A stretch of 64,000 nt of DNA from NCBI GenBank assembly GCA_963855995.1, contig OY979722.1:1240001-1304000 (forward strand), read 5' to 3'. Position 1 is the first letter of the stretch. The number at the start of each line of letters is the position of its first letter. The DNA comes from Muricea muricata. Lineage: Eukaryota; Cnidaria; Anthozoa; Malacalcyonacea; Plexauridae. Made by a program: the position numbers and the translations under genes. The notes under the pieces were generated by a model. It worked only from the letters and a program-made list of their open reading frames with translations. It ran no database searches and had not been told where the DNA came from. This document shows positions 9,901 through 21,750 of the stretch, piece after piece.

Positions 9901-12331
9901 TACATGTAACTTTTAAATAACTTTAATTTGATATAAGGTCCGATCTTTGGCGTTAAGTATTTCGCCTCAAAACTCAGAAAAACTAACTTGGCTTCAGCCA
10001 TTAACTGAACTTTTGTATTGAGTTAGTATAACTTTTGTATAGTTCCAGTTGTATTACAGTTCACTGCATTCGTATTAGCTTCACAGCTGGCTGTTTAAAG
10101 TTTGGTTTAGTTTAGCGTTAAAGTTTATAAAGAACCCTGATGTATGCTGATTTACTTAGGTATTATTGAATATTACAATAATACCTAAGTAAATCAACAT
10201 ACATCAGGGTCAAAGAGTAGAGACTACAAAGAGGGACCACTTCATTGAAAAAAGTGTAAGGTGCTGTCGTGATGATTCGTCATGGGCGCCATGTTCCTAG
10301 CCAGTGCTTTAAACAGAGGTATTTCCCCCCGGAAATATTCAAGATGGTTACTAATACCGGGGGAAAATGCTTCTGTTTAGGGCACTGGCTAGGAACATGG
10401 CGCCCATGACGAATCATCACGACAGCACCTTACGCTTTTTTGACTGAAGTGGTCCCTCTTTGTAGTCTCTACTCTTTGTCAGGGTTGTATGCTAATGAGA
10501 TAAGATAGGATAAATAGGAATGTCTAGGAGGTGAGGGGACTTTTGTCCAAGATGGCGACCAAAACAAACCATTTGAGTTCACTGAAACAAACATGTAATT
10601 AGCCTGCGAAGCAGGCGCTCTCGGGCTTAAGGGGGAAAAAAGAGTGCCTGCCGCCATCCTGCCGTAATTTGAAACACGCCCATTTATTAATGATGTTTAA
10701 CCTTTCAACGACTGACCAATCACAGCGCATTCTATTATTAAGCCGGCGGGATTGTTATACATTTCGCGGGAAAACGTGTTTACAAAAATAATACCCATTG
10801 TGTTACAAAAAAATACCCATTGTGTTACAAAAATAATACCCATTGTTAATTAACTACAATCGTCTCAACTAGCCAATGGGATTTTTTCGTAGCCTCCGAA
10901 CGAAAAAAATCGATAATACGGGCGGATGGCGGCAGGCGCTCTTTCAATTTCCCCCCTTAAACCCGAGAGCGCCTGCTTCGCAGGCTAACATGTAATTATA
11001 AAGTTATATAAACTGAGATAGAGTAAATAGATAGAGTAATAAGATAATAAAAACAAAACGAAACACAAACTATATTTAACCCTCTTTTTTAATTTTTGAA
11101 TCTGGCGCTCACGAAGAGAACGACAGTTTGGCGTGATTTGTTTTTAGATTGCACCTGAAAAAGGAATCCGTTGTAATCTCGTTTGTCCGTCGTTTGTCAA
11201 CACACGAATGACAACGACGATCACCGATGATGCTTGGATTAAGATGATAGAAACAGTTGGTTGTGTGACGTAAGCTTGACATGAATGCGCGTAGAAGTGT
11301 GTACACTGGCAGGAAATAACGCTCGTGGAGTTAAATTCATTCAAATTAGTGTACCCAACTCCCTTCCATTCTTTTATTAGCTTAGCCACAAGGGCAGGTC
11401 ACCCGGTCATTTGGGCCTGTATTACCTATCCCACCCTGTCAACTTTCCCTGTGGGAAGAAAGAAACCGGAGTACCCGAAGAAACCCACGACTTCCGGCCG
11501 AGCGTTTACTATACTCATTTGACATGAGGATTGGGTTCAAGTCCACCTTACGGAGGATCGAACTCGGAACCTTAGAGGTGAAAGGCGAGTGGTCTGACCA
11601 CTACACCACCGAAGCCCCAATTTTTTTGTAAGCCCTTCACAATTTTTGGGCAACTCGTCGGTAAAATGAAAGACTTCAGGGTTAGATTGTACACGAAAAG
11701 TGAAAAGCGGTATCCACTGGATGGTGATTTTTCAAAATTTTCTTAACATCTTCAGTAACTTGCCTCGTCCCAAGCCGCTTTCTGATAGACCGATGCATTA
11801 TGTAAACAGTCTACATGAAGTATTGGATTGCGAGGCAAGCGCGCAAAGAACGATGGGATGGCCGGAGTACTTCATCTAAATTGTTTATATAATGCGTCGC
11901 TCTATCGGCAAGCGCCTGGGAACGAGGCAGTTCAGTAACTATTTAAACCAAAAGTGAAGCACACAACTTTCGAGGTTAATTTCATTCAGTAATTTAAATT
12001 CCATGTTAATTTAAATTCCGAGGTTAATTCTATACAGTAAGAAAAATAAGTTGATTCCTGTACATAGAGCAACCTGACTCTCAGGGTCTTCACCTCCGCT
12101 TCCCGCGCAACGGAGGTGAAGATCTCGAGAATCAGGCTGTACATAGAGGAACCTAAAAAAGCCTGTTTCTCATTCATCTTTCTTATTTACGCTAGACCTG
12201 AGCTCGTTGCAAAGGCAGTTATCCAGCTTGTCGAAGATGATAGTTGCAATGGAGAAGCTTTAAGGGTCACACTTCAAAATGGGATTGACTTTCATTCTTT
12301 TCTTGAAGTTAGCGACTTAGTGGATAATTAA
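6938..12331 (+). CDS. HPGD: 15-hydroxyprostaglandin dehydrogenase (NAD+)-like short-chain dehydrogenase
   Basis: Seven exons fit in phase: 6938-7030, 8250-8367, 8691-8797, 8887-8983, 9519-9598, 11148-11269 and 12196-12331, giving 250 residues (vertebrate HPGD has 266). The family oxidises the 15-hydroxyl of prostaglandins and related lipids in the cytosol. Visible motifs: TGGARGIG cofactor loop (11-18), Asp36 after the second strand (NAD rather than NADP preference), NNAG (88-91), catalytic Ser136, and Tyr149-x3-Lys153 in VYAASKHG. These residues sit two positions before their human equivalents. GGQGGVIVNIGSLAG and VCPSFVNT also match the family. Introns are loaded with MITEs and a SINE but the frame is intact. 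It could be a paralogue acting on another secondary alcohol; the symbol indicates closest family, not proven substrate. Confidence 0.9.
8069..8172. repeat. Two-copy tandem duplication in HPGD intron 1
   Basis: AGCTCCCTATCTAGGTAACA...CAAGTCACTTC occurs at about 8069 and again at about 8136 (period 67 bp) with one difference. It ends about 80 bases before exon 2. Confidence 0.8.
9613..10055. repeat. Dispersed 0.44-kb repeat with AACTGGAACGATAAGT end, copy 1
   Basis: It begins ATTGAACTATAAGTCTAAAC, then TGGAACGATAAGTCAGG, and has a second landmark AACTCAGAAAAACTAACTTG near 9970. A closely similar copy in the same orientation lies at 40022-40450. It sits in HPGD intron 5. Confidence 0.8.
10132..10488. 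mobile_element. Compound foldback element in HPGD intron 5
   Basis: Two hairpins abut. The first (10132-10210) folds TGATTTACTTAGGTATTATT on its complement. The second has arms of about 105 bp that pair AGTAGAGACTACAAAGAGGG near 10215 with its complement near 10460, both arms also holding CATGGGCGCCATGTTCCTAG or its complement. CCTGATGTATGC-like words mark the outer ends. Confidence 0.75.
10599..10988. mobile_element. Foldback MITE with TTAGCCTGCGAAGCAGGCGC ends
   Basis: Inverted ends of about 50 bp: TTAGCCTGCGAAGCAGGCGC at the left and GCGCCTGCTTCGCAGGCTAA at the right. Each end is itself palindromic (GCCTGCGAAGCAGGC). The middle carries an imperfect triplicate of ATACCCATTGTGTTACAAAA. Confidence 0.8.
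11330..11618 (-). mobile_element. tRNA-derived SINE
   Basis: Read on the minus strand from 11618, the head GGGGCTTCGGTGGTGTAGTG resembles a tRNA-Glu 5' half with an A-box-like segment, an anticodon-arm remnant (CCTTTCACC) and a B-box-like GAGTTCGATCC. The body then contains GTGGGTTTCTTCGGGTACTC and CCGGTTTCTTTCTTCCCACA, a kind of core seen in animal SINEs. It overlaps HPGD intron 6, antisense to that gene. The 3' limit is approximate. Confidence 0.7.
11761..11930. mobile_element. MITE with TGCCTCGT ends and a 10-bp target duplication
   Basis: Ends TGCCTCGTCCCAAGCCGCTT and AAGCGCCTGGGAACGAGGCA are inverted. Flanks are TTCAGTAACT at 11751-11760 and 11931-11940, an exact 10-bp duplication. It sits in HPGD intron 6. 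Confidence 0.8.
12057..12150. repeat. Short hairpin just upstream of the last HPGD exon
   Basis: CTTCACCTCCG and CGGAGGTGAAG form the stem around a short loop, with further outer pairing of CTGACTCTCAG against CTCGAGAATCAG. CTGTACATAGAG occurs on both sides as a direct repeat. Confidence 0.7.
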
Positions 12332-12434
12332 CCCTCGACGCGTATCCACAGAACTGAAGACCACTATGTTTACCACGATGGATTGCCTTTTCTTAAAATC
12401 CAGCGTCACTCGACCTGGCGAATATATTAAGGCT

Positions 12435-12440
12435 AATAAA
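12435..12440 (+). terminator. Poly(A) signal AATAAA for the HPGD-like gene
   Basis: AATAAA lies 104 nt after the stop codon at 12329-12331, a plausible distance for 3' end formation. The assignment rests on position. Confidence 0.5.
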
Positions 12441-12821
12441 TCATCGTACGTATGAGCAGAATTGCAATAACAAATCAATTATTGGTTGCTTATTTAAATT
12501 GCGACGTAGAGTTATAACTGCTCTCTGTGGAATTTTTCTTTCGCCAGGTGCAAAGTGGGTGAACAAATAGATCGAGCTAAGCTCAATATAAAAGTGCGTT
12601 ATTAATTTAGTAATTGTAAATATAAGGACCATTACCAGCAGACAATATAATAAATCATATAATAATACGTGTTCATTCTGCATTTTCATTGGTCGCGAGC
12701 TATGTGTTATTAAAGTACTCACGCACGGATAACGTCAATTGATGGCGTGATCTAATTTAGCTAATTTATTTCGCGGGTCTTCGCATGATTTTTGTCAACT
12801 TTATTATAATATAAAACAAAT

Positions 12822-12995
12822 AGATTTCATTTTTTTTGCTTCTGTACTGTAATAGATCACAGATGACGCCATAGCGTGTGAAGAACAAAAAGTCACGCAC
12901 TCGACTGCGTCTCGTGCGTACTTTTTTGTTCTTCACACGCTATGACGTCATCTGTGATCTATTACAGTACAGACGCACGCAAAAATGAAATCTAT
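12822..12995. mobile_element. Foldback element around GATGACGYCATAGCGTGTGAAG
   Basis: The arms AATAGATTTCATTTTTTTTG...CTGTACTGTAATAGATCAC and their complement near 12950-12995 pair over more than 70 bp with a short loop. Lies between HPGD and DSL gene A. Confidence 0.75.
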
Positions 12996-13028
12996 TTGTT
13001 AAATATAAGAAAAAATGCACTCCGAAAA

Positions 13029-13210
13029 ACAAGATCTTCAAAACTCAAAATTCGAGCTTCTAAAAACAATATGACAATTTTGCGGTGATATTTCTACTCT
13101 ATTTCAAAATCATAGTCTTTGAAACTTTGGCTTTGAAATAGAGTCAAAATATCGCCGCAAAATTGTTGTCTTGTTTTTAAAAGCTCGAATCTTGAGTTTA
13201 CAAGATTTCT
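13029..13210. mobile_element. Foldback element with AAGATCTTCAAAACTCAAAA ends
   Basis: The left arm includes TTTTGCGGTGATATTTCTAC and CTCTATTTCAAAATCATAG; the right arm carries the complements (GAAATAGAGTCAAAATATCG, CCGCAAAATTGTTG). Loop is short, ends AT-rich. Confidence 0.75.
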
Positions 13211-13691
13211 TATATTGTGAATATAAGGCCTGTTTTAGAATCTCGCTGATTGTGTAGTGCGATTTTTTACGAGGAGGAAATAATATCTGGCAAGATATTA
13301 ACAAATCTCTTGGTCTCCAGCACGCTGGTCCACTACCGCCTGTTTTGTTTTTGTTAAGAAAGATGCTATAAGGTGTGTAGATAAAATGCGGACGCAGACT
13401 GGCGGACGCGGATTTCATCCGCTGATTTCATTACTTTTATTGGAATCATTTAAGATTCGCCGGTCCGTATCCGCGTCCGCATCCGAATTTTATCTGCACC
13501 GAACTGTTGCAAGGTCAAGTTGAACCTCGTTTCTGAAGGGGTTAATATTTAATATAAACAACTCCAGGAGACATGTCAGAAATATGGCACTCAACAGACA
13601 CTTCCAGTTGCTAAATTACTACAATTCAGCAATAATGTTTCCGAGTCATGATTGAAGTACACATCTGCCGACATCTGAACATTAAACGAAA

Positions 13692-16600
13692 ATGAGCGTG
13701 CGGAAAAATCTCTCGTTTTTGACGCTGTGTGTTCTACTACTTACTCTTTCCTTGGTCAAGGTAAGATATATTATAATACATCATTTTAAACAGTCGTGAA
13801 TGAACTAACTTGTCACGCCTTGAGCATAAAGCATTGGTCGGAAATGACAGATTCAGCTCAACGATAATAAACTCGTTTCATTACACCAGACTGCGAATGT
13901 TCCGAAAAGCGTGACACGCAGTTTAAAATGCGTAAAAAATCGCCTTCATATGATCTGCGCCATTATCTCGCGGCGCAAACGCATCATAGGATTATTATTT
14001 GTTAAAATATTTCTCTTGCTGAACCAACTCATGCCGAATTGGAGGTAGCTATGAGTAGAATATATTACGAAGCTCGTAAAGTGATATTTGCTAATGTTGA
14101 TTCAAAAATCAAATTTGAATGAAAGTTTGAGTGTAACAGAACGAAAAACGTTACTAATAAACTGTGTTGCATTTGGGAAAACTTGACTTTTTGGCTGTCA
14201 TAATATAATTATACTCAGCCATCCATACCTCAGTTGGCAGAGTATTGGAATAGAATCCTACTTTATAGATTTCTGTTTCAGAACCATCCTATGAAAAACT
14301 AGATTCATTTTAATCTAACATTGCAGAGAATCCCGCTCGAGACAACGAAGTTTTCGTTGTTCTCTGCAGTGTCAGATTAATATATATGAATATGGATTTC
14401 TGCAACCATGTAAAGTTTTGTCAGTGTGGTAAGGTGAGTACTAGTCCGACCAAGTTCGTGTTGGTTCGACTAGCGTGGGTGCGTTTTTTCTTGTCATATG
14501 GACATTTGTCATCTTGTCATATGGTTTTTATTGTCAAACATTTTGTTGTGTTTGCCGCACTGGCCATAATTTGTTTAATTTGGTTATCTCGAGTGCGCTG
14601 AAAGATCTAGGTTTCACAGCTATCACTTCGTTCGCACAGCTTCGAAGATCATTGCATGCGCTGGTCCAGTTTGCAAACTGTTTTTCAGAAGGTTTGAACA
14701 ACAGCAAATCAAAGAACAAATTACTATGCCTATGGGACAAAATGGTACCATGAAGTTCAATTCTTCGTGCTAGTTGAATGAGATTAGTGTTTAATGCCTG
14801 GGAAATCGTCTTACACTTTGTTTAAGCCTTAAGCCGCTAATGCGGGCGGGGTTTCCATTATCATCAATGCCGATGGACTTTAAACTATAAAGCGTTTCAC
14901 AGGTTTAGTTTTATTTTCCCACTCAAGCCGATTTTCATTTGGCACTCTATTGAGAAGAGTTAATCTTAACTGAAATATAACCACTTTTCGTCTGTCTAAC
15001 ACGCTAAACTTAGTTGTTGCATGCAGACGTTGAGAAAGCATCGCACCTATGCTTAAACTTTAATACCTGCCTGTAAAACCTTGGAAATTTTGCCAACTTT
15101 CATATTTCAAATGAACACGTCTAGTTATCTACAATTTTAGCGGGGGCAACTATATCTCAATGAGTCCGCTAATATCCTAACTGTTGACAAAATATTGCGG
15201 CATCTCAATTTGAGTCCCAGTGAGGTTCCGCTTTTGCGACACCATCAAATCTCACGCCAAAAATTTCTGTAATGCTTTAATGTTTCAGCAGGTTTTATTG
15301 ACACGTCAAGTGAAGGGACCTCGTTTAAAATGTAATTACGATAATCTTGACAAGGTCATGCGGTGCATTACCGAATTACTCATCATTCATTGAATGCTAC
15401 TGAATTTTATACCATGCTGGTAGCTGAACACCATTACTGGACAGCTTCATCGGCAGGCAGGTCTCATTAAAACCACTTGCGGCATGAAAATTTAGCAAGC
15501 CATAAATTTTATTACGATCTGCGACTTACGTTTCACCGTGCTGCTTGTCTGGCTTAGTTCCAGCTAAGGGTTACAAGATTTTATCACAACTAACTGCCAG
15601 CTTCCGGAGAAACCGGACATTTTTTTTCAATCATCCGAGCGCATGGCGTCCAGCAGTCGCCTGGCAGTCGCTGAATGACCTCCTGCAGAACTGTGACCGT
15701 GAAACCCGAGGCAAACTCACGAAATGAACCTTCGATGTCTCGCTGCATGAACGTTTCTAATGAAAACATTTAAAAATTTACGGTGACACAAATTCTTGAG
15801 TATATTAGTTTATTCCGGCTGTACGACCATCATTGGCGAAGCAAATTATCCAGTCCTGATGTATGTTTTCTTTAGAGAGTAGCGTTAATACTATATTTTC
15901 AAGACTTCCCATATTGTCTTCATGTTTACATGAATTTTGTTTCGCTCACTCTCAATGTTGATTTTGATCTTGATGCACTAACGTAAAAAAAGGCCTTCAG
16001 TGTAGGTACAAGCAAAGACAAGTCTAAGTCCAGTCCAGTCCAGTCCAGTGCGTGTTTTACAGCATGCCGTCAGCTGTTGTTTTCCTTCCTCCTTTGTTTA
16101 TTTACAAACACTTAGCACCTTCCAATCAAAGCCAAATTGTTGAATAAGCGAGTCGTGATGTTATACTCAGAAAGACATAAAAAGCAGTGGTACCAGAGAT
16201 ATTGAACTCATAAGACATAAAAAGCGACGTTTACTTGAAAATGCTGAACATCAATATTTTTTTGGTGAAAAAGGAAATCCCATTTTTAAGATACAGTAAA
16301 TATCAACTGCAGTTTTGTCCAGATTATTATAATTACAAAGCAATCTTGTTTGTATTTTATCTTAATTCCATCACTCATCAGAGCGAGCGGTGAAAATTCT
16401 GCCATGAATTAAAAATGTGGTTGAAATTGCCGCAGGAAAAGACAAAACATGCAAGTCGGGCCTCGTCTTTCAAGTACTATTTTAAGAGCACATGGCCATT
16501 AAGAAACGCATATGATGAAATAGGATCTTATTTTACTTTGACAATTTTTGTAAAGTGGACTCGGGAATATCATTTGTTTTGATTAGTGTATAGATGAAAG

Positions 16601-19600
16601 TAGATAAAAGACATGACAATGACATCATGAATGGTATTCCTGCTTGCTGACTGGACAGGCCTTAGAAACACCGCGGTTTACTCTTACAGTGGATGCAGGG
16701 TGGTCGTACCCTAAAAGCAACCGCTTGCTGAGACGCTTGCTCTTGACCTGTCGCTCTGTGACATAGGATTTATGAACTTCTCTTGTTACACATTAAACAC
16801 TTATTATATAAAAAAATATTTTGACTCACAGCAGCAGCCGAAACAAATTTTTGAAGTTCCACAGTCATTTATGTCCTACTATAAACACCAAGGGCGATTC
16901 TTGAGGCCCTGTTAGGGGGGTCTTGAATATACCTTATACCTATTATTAAAAGGTCATTTATACCTTATACCTAAAATGGCAGACATATTTATACCCAAAA
17001 GTACCCCAGCAACTCTTGTTTTCTTTTAGTTGCATTGTACACTATTTTTCACCCCTTGCAAAAGCATTTACCGGGTTGTTTTCATTATTTGGACATCACC
17101 TGTGACACCTGTGAATTTAGAGAGTCATTTTGCTCGAAGTTTCCAGTGTAGAAGCGAGAATGGGACAGTTTAATTGCAACTATAATTCGAAAAGCGTGCA
17201 GCAGTAACACTTACTTTTAGCAGATTTTATATTCTCACAAATACCGCCGTGGAACTTCAACTCTGCAAATTCAGGTTGAAGCTGTCGAGATATTAAAAGC
17301 GATCAGTATTGGTAACTATTGACAAATAAATGCTCCCAAATGCCTCGAATAGCTGACACAAAATGTCTTGTGGTCAGTTTTTTTTATACCTAAAAGTATA
17401 ACGCCAGTGATCATTTATACTTTATACCCAAAAGTCTATCGTTATTTATACTTTATAACTAAAATACTTTGGGTAAATATACCTTATACCTAAAACCCCT
17501 AACAGGGCCTCATTCTTGGAAGTTAAATAAAAACAACAGCGAGCGCACAACAAACGACGAATTAGAAAAACTTTCGTACTAGGAACGAATTAATACATTT
17601 TTTTGTGTTTTTGACCGTATAAGGAATGAATTTCTAAAGAAATGAATAATGATAATGATTAAAATTTGCATAGCATGACCAAATTGTCGGGCTGGCTTCG
17701 CTACTGTGGATCAGTGGACGCTGTCAATGGATCTGCATGATAGTGTCGCAGAAATGGACAGTGGTCACTCAGCAGTGCATTAAGTAGTGCCGCCCTATAC
17801 TGTATTTATGCAGTTTACTGACTGCCACTAGCCAGTCAAACATTCTTATTGGTCAGAAAATTATTGACTGGCTGGCATAATGGTAATGATGCGTGGACAC
17901 ACAAACTTTAATTGAGTCGCCCTGCTGTCAATTCCCTATACTGTGATAATGTGTTCACAATCAGTTTTTAACATCATTCAACCTGCATATTAAAAATATG
18001 ATAGTGTATTTTGTTATTGGTGCAATGTACTAGCATCTAGCTGATCTGACCGTCAGTAAAAGGCCTGGAACTAGCTATCAAATAGAAATCCATTTTGCTG
18101 TTGTTAATCACTTATATCTTTTGTTTTCCTTCGTGAAACTTGTTAAAACTTTGTAACTGTCTCCAATAAAGATAATTATAAGTCTACCAGAAATTTGCAA
18201 GCAAAGTCAATCATACTTCATGAGAAATTTGATAATTGAGATCGAAAAATGGATTTCTATCTGTCAGTATTTGACAACTAGTGCCAGTACTTTTTCGTGT
18301 TTTCAGATCAACTGGATTATTAGTTAGACTATTGTTTCCTCATTGGTAACCAGATATCCACAGCATGATTTGGACATGCCTTTCTGTTTTCGTTAATTCC
18401 AGCTTGCTCATGGCCAAGGAAATTTTTTGCTCGAAATAGATCGATATAGTCAACCGTCAGAAGAATTATCACCAAAATGTATCAAACTTTGTGTGACGAC
18501 CTCACCTTCTGGTTTTCCACGCTGCAACCTCAACACTACAACTGGTGCAGCTATGGTATCAAAATGGCGGGACACAGAAAAGAGTGCAACACCCAATCCG
18601 AAGACATATACATTTGAATTTGTTAACTGGGAGGTAAAAATTATAAATATATGTACATTTGTTTGAAACACACACGATAATGACCGTGTTGTTTACGTTA
18701 ATATAAATAGATCTATTGTATATACCAGTCAATGGTTTTAGAAAATTCTCCATTTTGCACGGTTAGCTATGATATTCCTCAGGTATGATAATTTATGCAA
18801 TATAGAGTATCTGGCAGTGCCATTATTATGCTGTTAATTTTACCTTACACTAGCTTTCAAACGCACAATTTATATAGGACAACAGTGAACTGAGTGCAAC
18901 TGTATGGAAACGTCCCGCAGGAGAATCGACATGTGATACATCGAGTCCTACTAATACTACATACTACGGAGAAGCTAGCAAAATCATACCGAGGTCAACA
19001 AGAGTCAGACAATACGAACTATATGCCGATAAATGGACAATTCGTGTAACGACATTAGTGCAGTGTAACAAGCGAGGATGCTTGGTACCATGTGTGCCTC
19101 GAGACAATAGCACAGGCCATTACACTTGTGATGATGGCAACAAAAAATGTCTACCAAAATGGTACGGTGGAAATTGTCTAAGAACTTGTGTGAAGCCATC
19201 CGACCCGCCTGGAAATTACAAATGTTCCAAGACTGGGGAAAAGAGATGTTTGACAAACTGGTTTGGTGAAAACTGTACAACTTACTGTAATTTAACCTCG
19301 TCAAACTATCAATGTGATAACAATGGTAAGAAAACCTGTTTTGAAAACTGGTTTGGCACGAACTGCTCAAAGTTTTGTGATAACTCGTCAAAAACCTACA
19401 GCTGCGATCAGACAGAAGAAAAAATCTGTAAAAGAAACTATTATGGAGAAGACTGCTCCGTATTTTGTAACAGCAGTGCGTCCACTTATCACTGTGGCAA
19501 AAATGGCGAGAAACTTTGTTTGAGAAATTGGTTTGGTGAAAATTGTTTAAAATTTTGTAACTTTAGTGCAAAAAACTACATCTGTGCACGTAATGGAAGT

Positions 19601-21750
19601 AAAATTTGTAAACAAAACTGGTTTGGGAAAAATTGCACTATCTTTTGCGACGAAAATCAATCTAATTATCGTTGCAATCAAGATGGAGGGAAAACCTGTT
19701 TGCCAAACTGGTTTGACAAAAGTTGTTCCAAATTTTGCGATCAAAACGCAACAAATTATAGATGCTCTAACAACGGAGACAAACTTTGCGTTCAAAACTG
19801 GTTCGGAAATGATTGCGAGAAGTTTTGTAACAAAACTTCAACGCGGTATAAATGTTCATTGAACGGTACGAAGTCTTGTCGTAGCAATTGGTATGGTCGT
19901 GAATGTTCAATTTACTGCGACGACACCATGGGAAACACGTACAGTTGTGATGATGCTGGAGGAAAAGTTTGTGCCAAGAATTGGTACGGTGAACACTGCA
20001 ACAAATTTTGTAATGCAACTACAGTCTATAAAAGATGTGATGAAGACGGAGAATTAGTTTGTAACAGTGACTGGTTTGGCGAGAATTGCACCATCTACTG
20101 TAATAGCAGTTCTGCTAACTACCACTGCAGTAACACTGGGGGAAAAATTTGTTTAGAGAATTGGTACGGAGCAGAGTGCACTGATTACTGTGACAACACC
20201 GCTTCGTATTATACCTGCGACGACAATGGCAGAAGAATTTGCTTACAAAATTGGTTCGGCACAAATTGCACAACATTTTGCAACACAACTGCACAAACAC
20301 ACGACTGTTCTAAGGATGGTAAAATAAACTGTTTGCCAAATTGGTTTGGTGAAAAGTGTTCTGTATATTGCGAGAAAAACGCTACGAGCTATCGTTGTGA
20401 ACGTGACGGGAGTAAAACGTGCTCACGTAACTGGCACGGAGAACATTGCAACGTCTTTTGCAACACGAGCTCAACAAAGTACGCTTGCAACGAAAATGGG
20501 AGAAGAACCTGTTTTCCAAACTGGCATGGGAAGAATTGCGAAACGTTTTGCGACAAAAACGCGACCACTTACGATTGTGACAATACTGGTCAAAAATCGT
20601 GTTTGCCATTCTGGTACGGACCAGAATGCAGAGCTCATTGTAGAGAGATTGAGTCGAATCTCTTTATGTGTGAAATAGAAGAGGGAAGTACACGTACTTG
20701 TCCAGAGGAATGGGAAGAGATTACCTGTGACGTGATTTGTGGCACAGAGGAAGATTTGAGGGCAGTTTTAGCGGAGTGCAGAAAGAAACGGGAGCGCAAT
20801 ATTTTATGTAAGACGACAACAGCTGATATCCTAACATGCTCCGACGATGGTAAGTGTTCATCAATAAACTGTTCATAGAACTGGAAAATACAAATGGCGC
20901 ATGGACAGGATTATGGCTATGTACATTCAAAATGAACAATATCAGTTATCTTGATACGAGCTTTCGGCTCAGACTGCAACATTTAACACGTGAAGATATT
21001 TGTTGTATGGTATAATAATAAAATAAACGTGAATCGTCCACCAAACATAACTAAGCTTGTTCTCTTTTTGTAGAACATGTCGACTATACACGCACAAGTC
21101 AAGAAAGCAAATCCCTCCTTGTTATTTCATCGATTGGAGCTATATTTCTGGTTCTTCCCGTTGTCATGTTATTCTTTATAATAAGGTATGCTTCTGCAAA
21201 ATGGACGATTCCCCTTTGTAGACAAACTTTTAAATTAGTAGGAATATTCATTAGCACAGCTGAAAAAAGCATCCTAAATTTAGTAAAATTTTAAAGTGTG
21301 GTTGCAAATCATTGTGAAATGGGGAAAATATAGTCCTGTGAAGTTTGCAAATTTTGTATACTTTGTATTACGCAAAGAAAAGTGTGGTCAGATTTCGAAA
21401 TGTGATTACACTTTTCCGCGCATAATACAAAAGTATACAAAATTTGCAAACTTCCCAAGACTATATTTTCCCATTTTACAATATTTTGCACCAAAACTTC
21501 AGCATTTTACTAAATTTAGGATGGTCTTTCCACCCGTGCTAATGAATATTCCTAATTCAAAAGTTTGTCTAAAAGGGGTGGTCCATTCGTACGGCGTTGG
21601 TTGGATTTCCATATCTAAAAGACTTCATGCTAATGTTTCGTACGACTGTGTTTACATTGTAGACGGAAACGAAGAAAACGAAATATTGTCACACCAACGC
21701 GAATTCAGGTGCAAGCTTCCAGAAATTTCGCCTGCACAACTGAGCTGTGA
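13692..21750 (+). CDS. DSL gene A: MNNL-like plus concatenated DSL repeats, type I membrane protein
   Basis: Proposed exons: 13692-13760 (23-residue signal peptide ending Lys, phase 0), 18403-18633, 18878-20849, 21074-21185 and a tail exon. Residues 24-165 resemble the MNNL domain of Notch ligands (Cys pairs, then a Phe/Trp strand at the exon 2/3 join and ATVWKRP). Then 17 units of about 30 residues follow the pattern FC-Y-C-G-K-C-NWFG-C, plus one degenerate unit. Many units carry N-glycosylation sequons. Exon 4 encodes a helix, VISSIGAIFLVLPVVMLFFI (about 774-793). The tail is ambiguous: the acceptor at 21662 gives a basic tail starting RRKRRKRN and stopping at 21750 (823 aa); the one at 21956 gives 13 residues after the join Arg and stops at 21999 (808 aa). 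No EGF repeats. Exon 1 is assigned by fit across a 4.6-kb intron and is the least certain part. Role, probably adhesion or Notch-type signalling, is inference. Confidence 0.8.
16903..17511. mobile_element. MITE with GAGGCCCTGTTAGGGG ends and internal TATACCTTATACC repeats
   Basis: Terminal inverted repeats GAGGCCCTGTTAGGGG and CCCCTAACAGGGCCTC. ATTCTT flanks both sides (16897-16902, 17512-17517), a 6-bp target duplication. The subterminal zones hold several copies of ATACCTTATACCTAAAA. Confidence 0.85.
17590..17698. mobile_element. Short MITE, family with TTTGGTCATGC ends, copy 2 (5' truncated)
   Basis: Shares GACCGTATAAGGAATGAATT, TCTAAAGAAATGAATAATGA and ends GCATGACCAAATTGTCGGGC followed by TGGCTTCGCTACTG. 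The left inverted end is missing. Confidence 0.7.
18060..18320. repeat. Dispersed MITE-like repeat, copy 2
   Basis: Reverse orientation relative to 3540-3815: it starts GGCCTGGAACTAGCTATCAA and ends GTTTTCAGATCAACTGG, with ATCACTTATATCTTTTGTT in common. It ends about 80 bases before exon 2 of DSL gene A. Confidence 0.65.
21199..21590. mobile_element. Foldback element in the 3' intron of DSL gene A
   Basis: Inverted arms of about 170 bp include GGAATATTCATTAGCAC (21239) against GTGCTAATGAATATTCC (21535), and TAGACAAACTTT against AAAGTTTGTCTA further out. The inner arms pair TTTGCAAATTTTGTATAC with its complement. The ORF crossing it is spurious up to the possible tail exon. Confidence 0.8.

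Larger units (their letters stand above)
13761..18402. other. Long intron 1 of DSL gene A, repeat-filled
   Basis: No coding exon recognised. Contents: a small hairpin at 14313-14378 (CTAACATTGCAGAGAA against its complement), a short AGTCC run at 16020-16050, a large MITE (16903-17511), a short MITE copy (17590-17698) and a dispersed repeat (18060-18320). ORFs of 60-92 codons at 14386-14753 and 15545 show no recognisable domain. Confidence 0.5.

Noticed and set aside
11530-11620. tRNA-Glu gene on the minus strand
   Set aside because: Head resembles tRNA-Glu but the acceptor stem does not close and a SINE body follows. Counted as a SINE.
18427-20878. EGF-repeat or laminin-type protein
   Set aside because: Spacing of Cys and the NWFG/WYG-xx-C motif fit DSL, not EGF (no six-Cys EGF spacing, no CxCxxG ends).
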